Assembly (NCBI GenBank): GCA_905203555.1
Contig: CAJKWK010000015.1
Location: 1-50,455, forward strand
Length of the DNA stretch: 50,455 nt
DNA from: an uncultured Lachnospiraceae bacterium
GTDB lineage: Bacteria; Bacillota; Clostridia; Lachnospirales; Lachnospiraceae
Direction: 5' to 3'
In this document: positions 16,779-25,398 of the stretch, piece by piece
How positions within the stretch are numbered: the first letter of the stretch is position 1
Layout of the letters: every line of letters begins with the position of its first letter
Notes under the pieces: generated by a model
Told to the model about the DNA's origin: nothing
The model's database searches: none
The model's input: only the letters and a program-made list of their open reading frames with translations
Made by a program: the position numbers and the translations under genes

Positions 16779-17426
16779 ATGAGTCTGAAAATACCAATTG
16801 AAACTTCTGCAAGACACATCCATCTTTCCCAGAAAGATTTTAAAGTCTTATTTGGAGCGGATGCAGAGATGCATTATAAAAAAGAATTGAGTCAGCCGGG
16901 ACAATATGCCTGCGAAGAGCGTCTGACCATTGTCGGACCTAAAAATCGTCTGGAAAATGTTATCATATTAGGTCCTTGCCGTTCTGAAACCCAGGTTGAA
17001 ATATCTGTCACCGATGCACGTAAATTAGGTATCCCCGGCATTATCCGCCAATCCGGCGATATTGAAGGCACTCCGGGATGTACTCTAATCGGTCCTGCCG
17101 GACAGCTTGATTTAGACAAAGGCGTGATTGTTGCGAAACGTCATATTCATATGACTCCATTGGATGCAGTGCGTGCGCGCGTCAAAGACAATGACATTGT
17201 TTTTGTCATCACTACAAGTTACGAACGTTCTTTGATTTTTTCCGATGTAGTCGTTCGCGTCAGCCCCTCTTTTCGACTTGCCATGCACGTTGATACTGAC
17301 GAGGCAAATGCGTTTGCGAACGAAGAAGATCCAAGCGGAGTTATATTAAAGCTGTTTGACGGGCATACTTATAATCTACAGTCTTGGGCTGAAGAACTAC
17401 AACTTGGAATCAACCGTTCTCTTTAA
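16779..17426 (+). CDS. pduL: Phosphate propanoyltransferase, PduL family
   Basis: Transfers an acyl group between acyl-CoA and phosphate (propanoyl-CoA or acetyl-CoA). The 215-aa protein carries the two PduL zinc-site histidine pairs, SARHIHLS (10-17) and KRHIHMTP (near 121-128), plus GPCRSETQVEIS. It lacks the N-terminal encapsulation helix of microcompartment versions and no shell genes are nearby, so a cytosolic housekeeping role replacing or supplementing Pta is likely. The ATG at 16779 has GAGAGG upstream; a TTG 24 bases earlier does not. The AEC permease follows 37 bp downstream. Confidence 0.9.
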   Translation: MSLKIPIETSARHIHLSQKDFKVLFGADAEMHYKKELSQPGQYACEERLTIVGPKNRLENVIILGPCRSETQVEISVTDARKLGIPGIIRQSGDIEGTPGCTLIGPAGQLDLDKGVIVAKRHIHMTPLDAVRARVKDNDIVFVITTSYERSLIFSDVVVRVSPSFRLAMHVDTDEANAFANEEDPSGVILKLFDGHTYNLQSWAEELQLGINRSL

Positions 17427-17463
17427 CCTCAATTTTACATTTAGCAAAGGATTTTGAAATATT

Positions 17464-18381
17464 ATGTTTATTCTGATTTTTAACCAACTTGTCAAAATGG
17501 TAGTAATTATGGTTTTAGCCGTTTTCTGCTACCGAATCAAACTCTTAAACCAAGAAGGAAACCGCAACCTCTCCAATCTTCTTTTGATGGTTGTCAATCC
17601 TTGCCTAATTGTCACTACCTATCAGACAGATTACGATCCGTACCTGGTAAAAGGACTTCTACTGGCATTTGTTGCCGCATTCGCCACACACATGATCGGT
17701 ATCTTTATTGCGCGTATTGCAATCCGCCAAAAAGGGAACGTAAATTATGCAATCGACCGTTTTGGCTCTGTATATTCCAACTGTGGTTTTATGGGAATTC
17801 CTCTGATATACAGTGTTTTAGGAAGCGAAGGCGTCTTCTATCTGACAGCCTACCTAACTGTCTTCAACCTGTTGTCATGGACTCATGGTCTAGCTCTTTT
17901 AGAAGGCCAGTTCTCTCTTACCCGTTTAAAAGAAGGTGTAACCTCTCCCATGGTCATCGGTACTGTCATCGGCGCGCTCCTTTTCTTTTTGCAGATACGA
18001 CTCCCCGGTGTTCTCTTGGACTCAATGGAATATATTGCAGATATGAACACTCCGCTCGCCATGATCATCGCCGGACTTTCGGTTGCACAGGCAGATTTAA
18101 AAAAGATTTTCAGCAACCTGAAAATCTATTACGTCAGCTTAATCAAATTAATTGTCGTACCACTTACAGTCCTGCTTTTCCTCGTTATCTTTCGTATAAA
18201 CTATAACGTGGCATACACCATACTAATCGCAGCCTCTTGTCCAACAGCAACAACGCTCACCATGATGGCAATTCGCTTTGAAAAAAATTACAAATACGCC
18301 TCAGAACTGTTTGCCTTTACAACTGTTTTATCCATCTTTACAATTCCTTTCATTGCATTTGTTGCAGGATTTTTTCTATAA
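17464..18381 (+). CDS. Auxin efflux carrier (AEC) family permease
   Basis: A 305-aa membrane protein with about ten helices in two halves. The N-terminal SNLLLMVVNPCLIV and SVYSNCGFMGIPLI segments, and the C-terminal AASCPTATTLTMMA, are typical of the AEC/malate permease family, which moves organic acids or other small anions. AAAGGA precedes the ATG. It follows pduL in an apparent two-gene operon, so a carboxylate linked to acyl-CoA metabolism is a reasonable but unproven substrate. A bidirectional terminator follows at once. Confidence 0.88.
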   Translation: MFILIFNQLVKMVVIMVLAVFCYRIKLLNQEGNRNLSNLLLMVVNPCLIVTTYQTDYDPYLVKGLLLAFVAAFATHMIGIFIARIAIRQKGNVNYAIDRFGSVYSNCGFMGIPLIYSVLGSEGVFYLTAYLTVFNLLSWTHGLALLEGQFSLTRLKEGVTSPMVIGTVIGALLFFLQIRLPGVLLDSMEYIADMNTPLAMIIAGLSVAQADLKKIFSNLKIYYVSLIKLIVVPLTVLLFLVIFRINYNVAYTILIAASCPTATTLTMMAIRFEKNYKYASELFAFTTVLSIFTIPFIAFVAGFFL

Positions 18382-18389
18382 ATAGTTCA

Positions 18390-18431
18390 AAAAAGTGGAA
18401 TGGGCAGTAATCACTGCCCATTCCACTTTTT
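18390..18431. terminator. Bidirectional intrinsic terminator
   Basis: Two perfect 19-bp arms (18390-18408 and 18413-18431) with a 4-nt loop, flanked by T runs on both strands. It ends the rightward pduL-AEC unit and the leftward kinase-like gene, whose last codons and stop lie in the stem. Confidence 0.92.
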
Positions 18432-19040
18432 ATAAATACCTTCTAATGCATCTACGACTCCATCCAAACCTAACAAACTTGCATTGAACAACATCTGATG
18501 CGCCTCGATACTTCCCCAATCACGCTTTGTATGTTCTTCATAGTATGCCTTTCTTGTACGGTCAACCTTCTTAATCTTATCCCACGCCTGACGCTCAGTC
18601 AGATTATAAAGTTTCATAATTCTGCGGATTCGATCTTCTTTATATGCATAAATAAATGCGTTGATACAATTTGAATAATCTCCCAGAATATAATCCGCAC
18701 AACGCCCTACTATAATACAGGAACTTCTCTTCGCCATCTTCTGAATAATCTGCGTCTGCATTTCAAACACCTGATCTGACAATGGCTCTTCAAACTCCTG
18801 ACCATTCATAAACATAATGTAGTCTCCTGACCCTAAAATCGCAGATGACATATAATGTTCCAGAACGGATTCATCTACCTTCTGAGCCATCTCCGGTGTA
18901 ATATTTAGCTCTTTCGCCGCCATCTTGATCAAATTATGATCGTATAACGGGATATCCAGCCGCTTTGATAATCGATTGCCGATTTCATGTCCACCACTTC
19001 CAAACTGCCTGCCGATTGTAATAATGATATTATCTGTCAT
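18411..19040 (-). CDS. Cytidylate kinase-like family protein
   Basis: A 209-aa P-loop protein. ITIGRQFGSGGHEIGNRL (near 6-23) is the Walker-A region of the cytidylate kinase-like family common in Clostridia. CIIVGRCADYIL and later RTRKAYYEEHTKRDWG are also family hallmarks. Canonical CMP kinase has a different lid and usually lies next to rpsA or plsC, so the substrate is unknown. The ATG at 19040 has AAAGGAG upstream. The 3' end is built into the terminator stem shared with the convergent AEC gene. Confidence 0.85.
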   Translation of the reverse strand: MTDNIIITIGRQFGSGGHEIGNRLSKRLDIPLYDHNLIKMAAKELNITPEMAQKVDESVLEHYMSSAILGSGDYIMFMNGQEFEEPLSDQVFEMQTQIIQKMAKRSSCIIVGRCADYILGDYSNCINAFIYAYKEDRIRRIMKLYNLTERQAWDKIKKVDRTRKAYYEEHTKRDWGSIEAHQMLFNASLLGLDGVVDALEGIYKKWNGQ

Positions 19041-19146
19041 CGAAGTCACTCCTTTCGTGCCCATCGTCACCCCTGTCTACACAGAACAATCAAGAAATAG
19101 TATCATTCTGTCTTATAGGTACAGTATACATCATTTTTCTGAAAAT

Positions 19147-20031
19147 TCAAACAGTAATCTCTGGTTTTTCCTCTATTTTACGGATTTCCACAAACGCAAG
19201 CGCACCGATAAAAGCGCAGCCTACTACACAAACAGCCATTCTCATAAAATCTGAACACAGCCAGAGCAGCAATTCTTTCTTTGTAAGAACTATCGAAATC
19301 GAATTTACCAAAATATGCAAAAACATCGGCGCTTTGAGCGAGCCGAACTTCTCATAGACATACGCTAGGAAGATTCCTAAAATCAGCGTATATGCCATCT
19401 GCGTAACAGAGCCATGGATAAACGCAAAGAGCAAAGAAACCGAAAATGCAGCTCCCCAGAACTTCATCTGTTCTCTGCAGCGTCTATATAAAACACCCCG
19501 GAACATCCACTCTTCCGCAATCGGAACGATCAAGCCCTGGCACACAAGCATTACGCCCAGACTCTCAGAATACAGCGCTTTTGAAACATTCAAAAAGGAT
19601 ACATCCTTCATAGCCAGACCGCTCATAACCATCACTACATTCATTCCAACACAAAAAGCCGCTCCAAATAACAAGATCCAGGTATACTTTTTCAGTGGAG
19701 CCACCTTATTTACCGGCAGCTGGACTGCCCGCTCCATCTTCCGGTCACGCCAGAACAAAAAGGCCGGCAGCGGAATTGTACACAATGCAAGAAAACCAGA
19801 AATGAGACTCTGATATTCCATCATCCACTCCATCAATTTCACCGAAAGCGTAGCTACTACTTCCGGATAAGATTCCGTCTGTGCAGATTGCATCATTCCG
19901 ACCAAATCCTGCATATGCGTTGCCAGAACAACGGTCTGCACGATCATCTGCCCAACAAACTGAATTCCAAAATAAATCAGAATCGGACCCAGGATTCTCC
20001 AAAATCGCTTTGACTGTGGCGTTCTATTCAT
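19147..20031 (-). CDS. CPBP family intramembrane metalloprotease
   Basis: A 294-aa membrane protein with about eight helices and the CPBP (Abi/CAAX-like) catalytic motifs: EEWMFRGVLYR (motif 1, EExxxR), FAFIHG (motif 2, FxxxH) and FLHILVNS (motif 3). Such enzymes cleave or process membrane-anchored peptides; some give immunity to bacteriocins. Its target is unknown. The ATG at 20031 overlaps the alaX-like gene by 8 bp, so it is translated with it at the end of the argS operon. A C-terminal cytoplasmic tail rich in Glu/Lys follows the last helix. Confidence 0.87.
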   Translation of the reverse strand: MNRTPQSKRFWRILGPILIYFGIQFVGQMIVQTVVLATHMQDLVGMMQSAQTESYPEVVATLSVKLMEWMMEYQSLISGFLALCTIPLPAFLFWRDRKMERAVQLPVNKVAPLKKYTWILLFGAAFCVGMNVVMVMSGLAMKDVSFLNVSKALYSESLGVMLVCQGLIVPIAEEWMFRGVLYRRCREQMKFWGAAFSVSLLFAFIHGSVTQMAYTLILGIFLAYVYEKFGSLKAPMFLHILVNSISIVLTKKELLLWLCSDFMRMAVCVVGCAFIGALAFVEIRKIEEKPEITV

Positions 20032-21196
20032 TTTCCAATATCCTCACTTTCTCTTTCATCCACACCCTCAACTCATCTTGTTTTCCATGCAGGGATCCTT
20101 GCACCATCTCCGGCTTTCCACCGCCTCGTCCCTGAAATTCCATATTCAATTCTTTTACCAGCCCCCGGAGATCCAGTTGTCTGCTTCCGATCACATAACG
20201 GTAATTCTCCTCCTTACCGCCGGAGAATACCGCACACACATCATGTCCGGCTTCCAACACCTGATTCATTAGAAAGCGCGGCGCTTCTCCTTCTAACTCC
20301 GGTTCAAAAAGGCAAACTACAGACTCTTTTTCATCTACTTCCTTTGCTTTATAACCAAGGATTTCCTTCTGTAAATTTATTACACGCTGTTTCCATTGTG
20401 CACACTCTTCCTGCAAATGCCCAACAGCCTCTGCCGTCTCGTCTTCTTTTGCACATAATGCCGCCGAGATTTGTCTGACAGCATGTAACTTTCGATTGTA
20501 ATCTGCCAGCGCACGAAATCCACACAGCATCGTCACACGTACGCCGCCTTTATATCTCTGTACATTTGTCAGCTTAATCTGACCGATTTCTCCGGTTTTG
20601 TTTACATGTGGCGCACAGCATGCACACACATCATATCCCGGAATTGTAACAATTCGAACCTGTCCTTCTATCTCAATCTTACTGCGGTATTCCAAAGATT
20701 TCAGTTCTTCTGCCGATGGATATGATACCATCACATCCAGATTCTGAATCACAGCCTGATTCGCCTCTTTTTCAATCTCTAACAGTTCTTCCTTTGTGAT
20801 TTCTCCGTTAAAATCCATCGTACAGTCTGTTGTTCCCAAATGAAATCCAACGTTTCGATAGCCAAATCTTGCATGGACAAGTCCCGATACAATATGCTCT
20901 CCTGTATGCTGCTGCATCTTCATAAAACGTTCTTCCCAGTCAATCCGGCCTGTTACTCCGGCCCCCGGAACCAGTGCTCCATCTGTAAGATGATAGATGA
21001 TCCCATCCTTCTCCTGTACATCAAGCACATGTACCTCTTCCAACATCCCCGTATCAGCATACTGACCGCCGCCTTCCGGGAAAAACGCTGTGCGATCCAA
21101 TACAACTTGATATCTGTCCCCTGCTTTCAAACATTCCTGAACTACTGCAGTAAATTTTTTCAGGTGACTATCTTCATAAAATAACTTTTCTGTCAT
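20024..21196 (-). CDS. Alanyl-tRNA editing protein, AlaX-L type with DHHA1 domain
   Basis: Free-standing editing enzyme that hydrolyses mischarged Ser- or Gly-tRNA-Ala. At 390 aa it has the N-terminal AlaRS beta-barrel part (DRTAFFPEGGGQ near 34-45), the zinc site HTGEH (near 95-99) with CACCAPH (near 188-194), and a C-terminal DHHA1 domain with GGGKPEMVQG near the end. It lacks the AlaRS catalytic domain, so it is not alaS. The start is 3 bp after argS; the CPBP gene overlaps its end. Confidence 0.88.
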   Translation of the reverse strand: MTEKLFYEDSHLKKFTAVVQECLKAGDRYQVVLDRTAFFPEGGGQYADTGMLEEVHVLDVQEKDGIIYHLTDGALVPGAGVTGRIDWEERFMKMQQHTGEHIVSGLVHARFGYRNVGFHLGTTDCTMDFNGEITKEELLEIEKEANQAVIQNLDVMVSYPSAEELKSLEYRSKIEIEGQVRIVTIPGYDVCACCAPHVNKTGEIGQIKLTNVQRYKGGVRVTMLCGFRALADYNRKLHAVRQISAALCAKEDETAEAVGHLQEECAQWKQRVINLQKEILGYKAKEVDEKESVVCLFEPELEGEAPRFLMNQVLEAGHDVCAVFSGGKEENYRYVIGSRQLDLRGLVKELNMEFQGRGGGKPEMVQGSLHGKQDELRVWMKEKVRILENE

Positions 21197-21199
21197 AAC

Positions 21200-22966
21200 T
21201 TACATTCTCTCCGGTGCCTCAAATCCCAACAGATCAATACAGGTTTCCAGCACTTCCTTCGTCAACTTTAAGAGCGCAATATATCCTTCCCTCTTTGTTT
21301 CATTTTCTTCGGAAAGAATCTTTGTCTCATGATAAAACTTATTAAACGCATTTGCGGTATCATAAATATAGGAACAAATCTTATGCGGTGCGATTTCCTC
21401 ACTCACTACATTTATCATATCATTAAACTTTGCAGTTTCCAGCATAAGCGCCTTTTCAAATTCTCCTTCCGCCTCGCGAATCTGAAGATTTTCAACACAA
21501 GCTCCGGTTTCCTGATATTTATTCAAAATAGACTTAATTCGAACAATCGTATATAAAATATACGGTCCTGTATTTCCCTCAAAAGAAGTAAACCGATCTA
21601 CGTCAAACACATAGTCCTTGGATGCCTGATTCGACAAATCCCCGTACTTAATCGCTGCCAGACCAACAGTCTCTGCAGTTTTTCTTGCCTCTTCTTCTGA
21701 TACTGTCCGGTTCTCCATGATCTTCTTGAGCATCTCTTCATCAATCTCGCGAATCAGATTTTCCAGACGCATAACCCCGCCTTCTCTTGTCTTAAACGGT
21801 TTTCCGTCTTTTCCATTCATGGTACCGAATCCCAAAAACTTCAACTCTGTCTCCGGACGTACAATTCCCGTCTTCTTTGCACAGCGGAATACTTGCACAA
21901 AATGCAGCTCCTGTCGTTTATCTACTACATAAACTACTTCATCCGGCTGATATAGCTCTTCTCTTTCAACCAGAGTTGCAAGATCTGTTGTATCATAAAG
22001 CGCCGCACCATCAGATTTTAAAATCATACATGGCGGAACTTCCTTTTTGTCTGTCTCTTCCTGAACATCCACTACAAGCGCGCCCTGATCGTAATGTGCA
22101 AATCCTTTTTCTTTCAGCATCTCCACCATATCCGGAATATACTTCTGTGCATCAGCTTCTCCCTTCCACAGATCAAATTCCACGTTCAGATTCTTGTAAT
22201 TCTTTTTCAGATCTTCCACAGATACGTGCATAATATGTTTCCAGATTGCGCGGTAGCCACGATGTCCGTTCTGCAGCAGGAAGGTAGCCTGTAACGCCTG
22301 TTCTCTGTAATCCTCATGCTCTTTTGCATAAGCACTGGCTGTAGGATAAATCTCTTCCAGTTCTCCGATTGTAAAAGGCGCTTCTTCCGGATATTCCCCT
22401 TCAAATGACTCATCAAAATATGGAAGTTCCGGCTGACGTTTCTTTAACTCTGTGATGATCAGTCCCATCTGGTATCCCCAGTCTCCCAAATGAATATCTC
22501 CTACAACTTTATGCCCTTTATATCTTAAAATTCTTTTTACACTTTCCCCGATAATTGCAGAACGCAAATGTCCTACATGAAGAGGCTTTGCCACATTCGG
22601 TCCGCCGTAATCAATCATAATCGTCTGCGGCTCTTCTGCAGTCTCCACACCCAGGTGAGAATCCGCTGCCATCTGATTCAGAAAATCTGCCACAAAAGAC
22701 GGCTTTACTTTCAGATTGATAAAGCCCGGATTCACAGCCTCTGCCACTTCAAAACATGGGCTGTCCTGCAGCTTGGCAACAACATCATTTGCTATCATAA
22801 TCGGAGCTTTGTGATATGCCTTTGCAGCCGCCATCGCACCATTACACTGGTACTCACACAAATCCGGCCGGTTCGACAATGTCACTTTGGCATATGAGGC
22901 ATCATATTCTGCCGCCAAAAAAGCCTCCTCCATCTCTTTTGTTATCAGGTTTAACAATGTTTTCAC
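21200..22966 (-). CDS. argS: Arginine--tRNA ligase
   Basis: Class I synthetase charging tRNA-Arg, 588 aa. The HIGH-like motif is PLHVGHLRS (residues 129-137), preceded by MIDYGGPNVAK; the KMSK-like loop reads KPFKTREGG. The N-terminal Add-1 domain and the C-terminal all-helical DALR domain (near 460-588) are present. Start is GTG at 22966 with GGAGAG nine bases upstream. It heads an operon with the tRNA-editing protein and CPBP protease, and its promoter overlaps the divergent nfo control region. Confidence 0.96.
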   Translation of the reverse strand: MKTLLNLITKEMEEAFLAAEYDASYAKVTLSNRPDLCEYQCNGAMAAAKAYHKAPIMIANDVVAKLQDSPCFEVAEAVNPGFINLKVKPSFVADFLNQMAADSHLGVETAEEPQTIMIDYGGPNVAKPLHVGHLRSAIIGESVKRILRYKGHKVVGDIHLGDWGYQMGLIITELKKRQPELPYFDESFEGEYPEEAPFTIGELEEIYPTASAYAKEHEDYREQALQATFLLQNGHRGYRAIWKHIMHVSVEDLKKNYKNLNVEFDLWKGEADAQKYIPDMVEMLKEKGFAHYDQGALVVDVQEETDKKEVPPCMILKSDGAALYDTTDLATLVEREELYQPDEVVYVVDKRQELHFVQVFRCAKKTGIVRPETELKFLGFGTMNGKDGKPFKTREGGVMRLENLIREIDEEMLKKIMENRTVSEEEARKTAETVGLAAIKYGDLSNQASKDYVFDVDRFTSFEGNTGPYILYTIVRIKSILNKYQETGACVENLQIREAEGEFEKALMLETAKFNDMINVVSEEIAPHKICSYIYDTANAFNKFYHETKILSEENETKREGYIALLKLTKEVLETCIDLLGFEAPERM

Positions 22967-23018
22967 GTTTGTTCACTCTCCGTATTTCTATATTTCTCAA
23001 TTTCACTTTTCCTTTGCT

Positions 23019-23047
23019 ATTTTATCATTTATAATCAATTCTAGCAA
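23019..23047 (-). promoter_or_regulatory. Promoter of argS
   Basis: Minus strand TTGCTA (23042-23047), 17 bp, TAAAAT (23019-23024). A TATAAT at 23030-23035 on the plus strand, probably the nfo -10, lies inside the same interval, so the divergent promoters overlap face to face. Confidence 0.6.
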
Positions 23048-23077
23048 GTGTTTCACATATTTTAGAAAGGTTAGGTA

Positions 23078-23980
23078 ATGTCTATGAAAATAGGTTCACA
23101 CGTTGGAATGAGCGGCAAAGAAATGTTGCTCGGTTCTGCGAAAGAGGCCGTATCCTACGGCGCAAATACGTTTATGTTTTATACAGGAGCTCCTCAAAAT
23201 ACTCGTCGAAAAGAAATCAGCGAATTAAACATCGATCCCGCCTGGGAATATATGAAAGAACATGGAATTGAGGAAATCGTTGTCCATGCCCCTTATATCA
23301 TCAACCTCGGCAATTCTGTCAAGCCTGAAACTTTTGAACTTGCCGTTGAATTTCTGGCCAAAGAAATCAAGCGCACCATTGCCTGCAGAAGTCATACGCT
23401 GATCCTCCATCCAGGCGCTCATGTCGGTGCCGGTACTGAAACCGGAACTGCCCAGATCATCAAGGGCTTAAATGAAGTGCTCACAAAAGATATGGATTGC
23501 GTCATTGCGCTGGAAACCATGGCAGGAAAAGGTTCTGAAATCGGACGTACCTTTGAAGAACTCGCGGCAATCTATGACGGCGTAAAATACAACGAGAAAC
23601 TTCGCGTCTGTTTCGATACCTGTCATACCAATGACAGCGGATATGACATTGTTCACCATTTCGATGAAGTCATAGATCAATTTGATCGGATTCTCGGAAA
23701 AGATCAAATAGCGGTTTTCCATATCAATGACAGCAAAAATCCACGTGGAGCAGCAAAAGACAGACACGCCAACATCGGTTTTGGCGAAATCGGTTTCGAT
23801 GCTTTATCCTACATTGTTCACCACAAGGATTTTGAGCAAATCCCTAAGATTCTGGAAACCCCTTATCTTCCAGATCCTGAGAACAAAAAGAAATCTTATG
23901 CACCTTACAAATACGAGATTGAAATGCTGAAAAGCAAGAAATTTGATCCTGAGATTTCAAAGAAAATCTTACCAAACTAA
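23078..23980 (+). CDS. nfo: Deoxyribonuclease IV (AP endonuclease)
   Basis: Cleaves 5' of abasic sites in base-excision repair. The 300-aa TIM-barrel protein shows zinc ligands across the family motifs: IGSHVGMSG (4-12), LILHPGAHVG (near 108-117), ALETMAGKGSEIG, VCFDTCHTNDSGYD, VFHINDSKNPRGAAKDRHANIGFG and a late LETPY. AAAGG precedes the ATG. It is transcribed away from argS and followed by the convergent tRNA-Arg. Confidence 0.96.
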   Translation: MSMKIGSHVGMSGKEMLLGSAKEAVSYGANTFMFYTGAPQNTRRKEISELNIDPAWEYMKEHGIEEIVVHAPYIINLGNSVKPETFELAVEFLAKEIKRTIACRSHTLILHPGAHVGAGTETGTAQIIKGLNEVLTKDMDCVIALETMAGKGSEIGRTFEELAAIYDGVKYNEKLRVCFDTCHTNDSGYDIVHHFDEVIDQFDRILGKDQIAVFHINDSKNPRGAAKDRHANIGFGEIGFDALSYIVHHKDFEQIPKILETPYLPDPENKKKSYAPYKYEIEMLKSKKFDPEISKKILPN

Positions 23981-24043
23981 TCAAGAACTTGTCATTCTAT
24001 TGATTCGTATGTCAAATACGCCTAATTTTAAGTAATAAAAAAA

Positions 24044-24115
24044 CACGTCTGGGCGGGATCGAACCGCCGCACCTGCCTCCGGAGGGCAGTGCTCTATCCA
24101 CTGAGCTACAGACGT
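24044..24115 (-). tRNA. tRNA-Arg (anticodon CCG)
   Basis: Acceptor ACGTCTG pairs with CAGACGT, discriminator G, CCA not encoded. D arm GCTCAGTGGATAGAGC, anticodon stem CTGCC/GGCAG with loop CTCCGGA (anticodon CCG), T arm GGCGGTTCGATCCCGCC. A run of seven T follows the 3' end on the minus strand. Confidence 0.96.
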
Positions 24116-24121
24116 ATAATC

Positions 24122-24155
24122 ATGCGTTCGAAAACAAATCTGTTATCGAACGCAT
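24122..24155 (-). promoter_or_regulatory. Hairpin in the tRNA-Arg 5' leader
   Basis: ATGCGTTCGA (24122-24131) and TCGAACGCAT (24146-24155) form a perfect 10-bp stem with a 14-nt loop. With the promoter at 24161-24189, the transcript would begin with this hairpin and reach the tRNA seven bases later. Confidence 0.55.
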
Positions 24156-24160
24156 TAATT

Positions 24161-24189
24161 ATGCTATCACAAATCTGCCAAAATGTAAA
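24161..24189 (-). promoter_or_regulatory. Possible promoter of tRNA-Arg
   Basis: Minus strand TTTACA (24184-24189), 17 bp, TAGCAT (24161-24166). The -10 is imperfect, so confidence is modest. Confidence 0.4.
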
Positions 24190-24208
24190 GACCGAATTCC
24201 TTATTTCC

Positions 24209-25126
24209 TCATTCACCAATCAGCTGTTTCTTTTTTCTATCATAACAATATGCATGATCACTGAGCTGTTCCTCTTCTTCCACCTGAGCTGTATTCACCT
24301 CCTGCACCATCTTCGTCATCTCCTCCTGGGTAAACCCTTGAGATTTAGGAACAATAATCACCTCATGAATACTGCTCGGCAGAATATAATAATCCTCTCC
24401 CAGCATCTTACCTATTGTTTCCAGTATCCCCGGATACATCATACAGGCAGCCCCAAAACTTCGGATTGTATTCGTCAGTACAAACATCACATCCCGCTTT
24501 TTTTGTTCCGGATGTTTCAAAAGATTATGCGACTCTCCTGTCTTTTTATCCGAATCGAACACCTCTCCCACAATTTCTTGCATTGTATATAATTGCGCCG
24601 GCAGAAGATGCACAGAATTTGCACAAGCTGTCGGAAACAACTCTTTATCTTCAATCCCCCATTTTTTCAAATGTTCATTACGTATCAACATCGTCGCTGT
24701 TCCATCCTGTTTCACTTCAAGCAAAACATAAAATACAATGCTCAAGTCCAGCAGATCAATATGAGGAACGACCGACAGCAATTCCTGATTTCGATTTCTA
24801 TGAATCATTTTAAACACAATCTTATCCTTTATCCCTTCGTAGCTTTCCATTCCGGTCGTATCCCATGATTTTTCATACCGTACAGCCTCATAAAAATCCA
24901 TCAATGTATCGGTAATCTCTTCCAGCGATTCTCCCTTCTGAAATCTTTCATAAAAATCTTCCAGATAAATCGTCGGAGATATATTCACAGATGGATCTTC
25001 CACAATGATTCCGCGTTTGATCTTTCCATTATTCTTGACTGCGATATGAATACTTGCAGTAATCCCTCCTTTCAGTTTTTGATTCATTTTCTTCTCTACA
25101 ACGCACAAAAATTCCTGATATTCCAT
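24209..25126 (-). CDS. DUF5688 family protein
   Basis: A 305-aa soluble protein of a family common in Lachnospiraceae, often in many copies. No signal peptide or membrane helix is seen. The N-terminal part has EDPSVNISPTIYLEDFYERF, the middle part has LLSVVPHIDLLDLSIVFYVLL, and the C-terminal part has YYILPSSIHEVIIVPKSQG, all typical of the family. Function is unknown; copies are frequent near mobile and stress genes, but no mobile gene is close here. Start at 25126 has AAGGGAG upstream. It has its own strong promoter at 25226-25254 and a 92-nt leader with a palindrome. Confidence 0.82.
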   Translation of the reverse strand: MEYQEFLCVVEKKMNQKLKGGITASIHIAVKNNGKIKRGIIVEDPSVNISPTIYLEDFYERFQKGESLEEITDTLMDFYEAVRYEKSWDTTGMESYEGIKDKIVFKMIHRNRNQELLSVVPHIDLLDLSIVFYVLLEVKQDGTATMLIRNEHLKKWGIEDKELFPTACANSVHLLPAQLYTMQEIVGEVFDSDKKTGESHNLLKHPEQKKRDVMFVLTNTIRSFGAACMMYPGILETIGKMLGEDYYILPSSIHEVIIVPKSQGFTQEEMTKMVQEVNTAQVEEEEQLSDHAYCYDRKKKQLIGE

Positions 25127-25174
25127 AAACTCCCTTTCTTTTTGTACGTCCGTCTGAAATTAAAATGAGAAATG

Positions 25175-25191
25175 TGGTACGAAATGTACCA
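25175..25191 (-). promoter_or_regulatory. Palindrome in the DUF5688 leader
   Basis: TGGTAC (25175-25180) and GTACCA (25186-25191) around a 5-nt centre. It lies about 30-45 nt after the predicted start of transcription, where an operator or an RNA hairpin is possible. Confidence 0.35.
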
Positions 25192-25225
25192 AGATTTTTT
25201 GATTTGGAAAATATTATGTGAATTG

Positions 25226-25254
25226 ATTATATCCAACTTCGAATGAAAATGCAA
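25226..25254 (-). promoter_or_regulatory. Promoter of the DUF5688 gene
   Basis: Minus strand TTGCAT (25249-25254), 17 bp, TATAAT (25226-25231). Confidence 0.7.
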
Positions 25255-25330
25255 TCTCTTTTTTTCAGAGCAACAAAATGATGACTCAGGACAGTCCCCC
25301 GGACTGTTTTATCACATGTATGACAACATA

Positions 25331-25356
25331 AAAAGAATCCGCCAAAAGCGGATTCT
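25331..25356 (-). terminator. Intrinsic terminator after efp
   Basis: Arms AGAATCCGC (25334-25342) and GCGGATTCT (25348-25356) with a short A-rich loop, followed on the minus strand by T residues. It lies 43 bp after the efp stop. Confidence 0.85.
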
Positions 25357-25398
25357 CCTTACTCTGATCTTTTGATTTTCCTGTCGTATATACTACAA

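Noticed and set aside
20024..21196. Alanyl-tRNA synthetase fragment
   Set aside because: Length and the complete editing plus DHHA1 domains fit a stand-alone AlaX-L protein, not a broken alaS.
25291..25310. ACAGTCC/GGACTGT hairpin as a rightward terminator
   Set aside because: No rightward gene lies upstream nearby (nfo ends at 23980); noted only as a repeat-like element.
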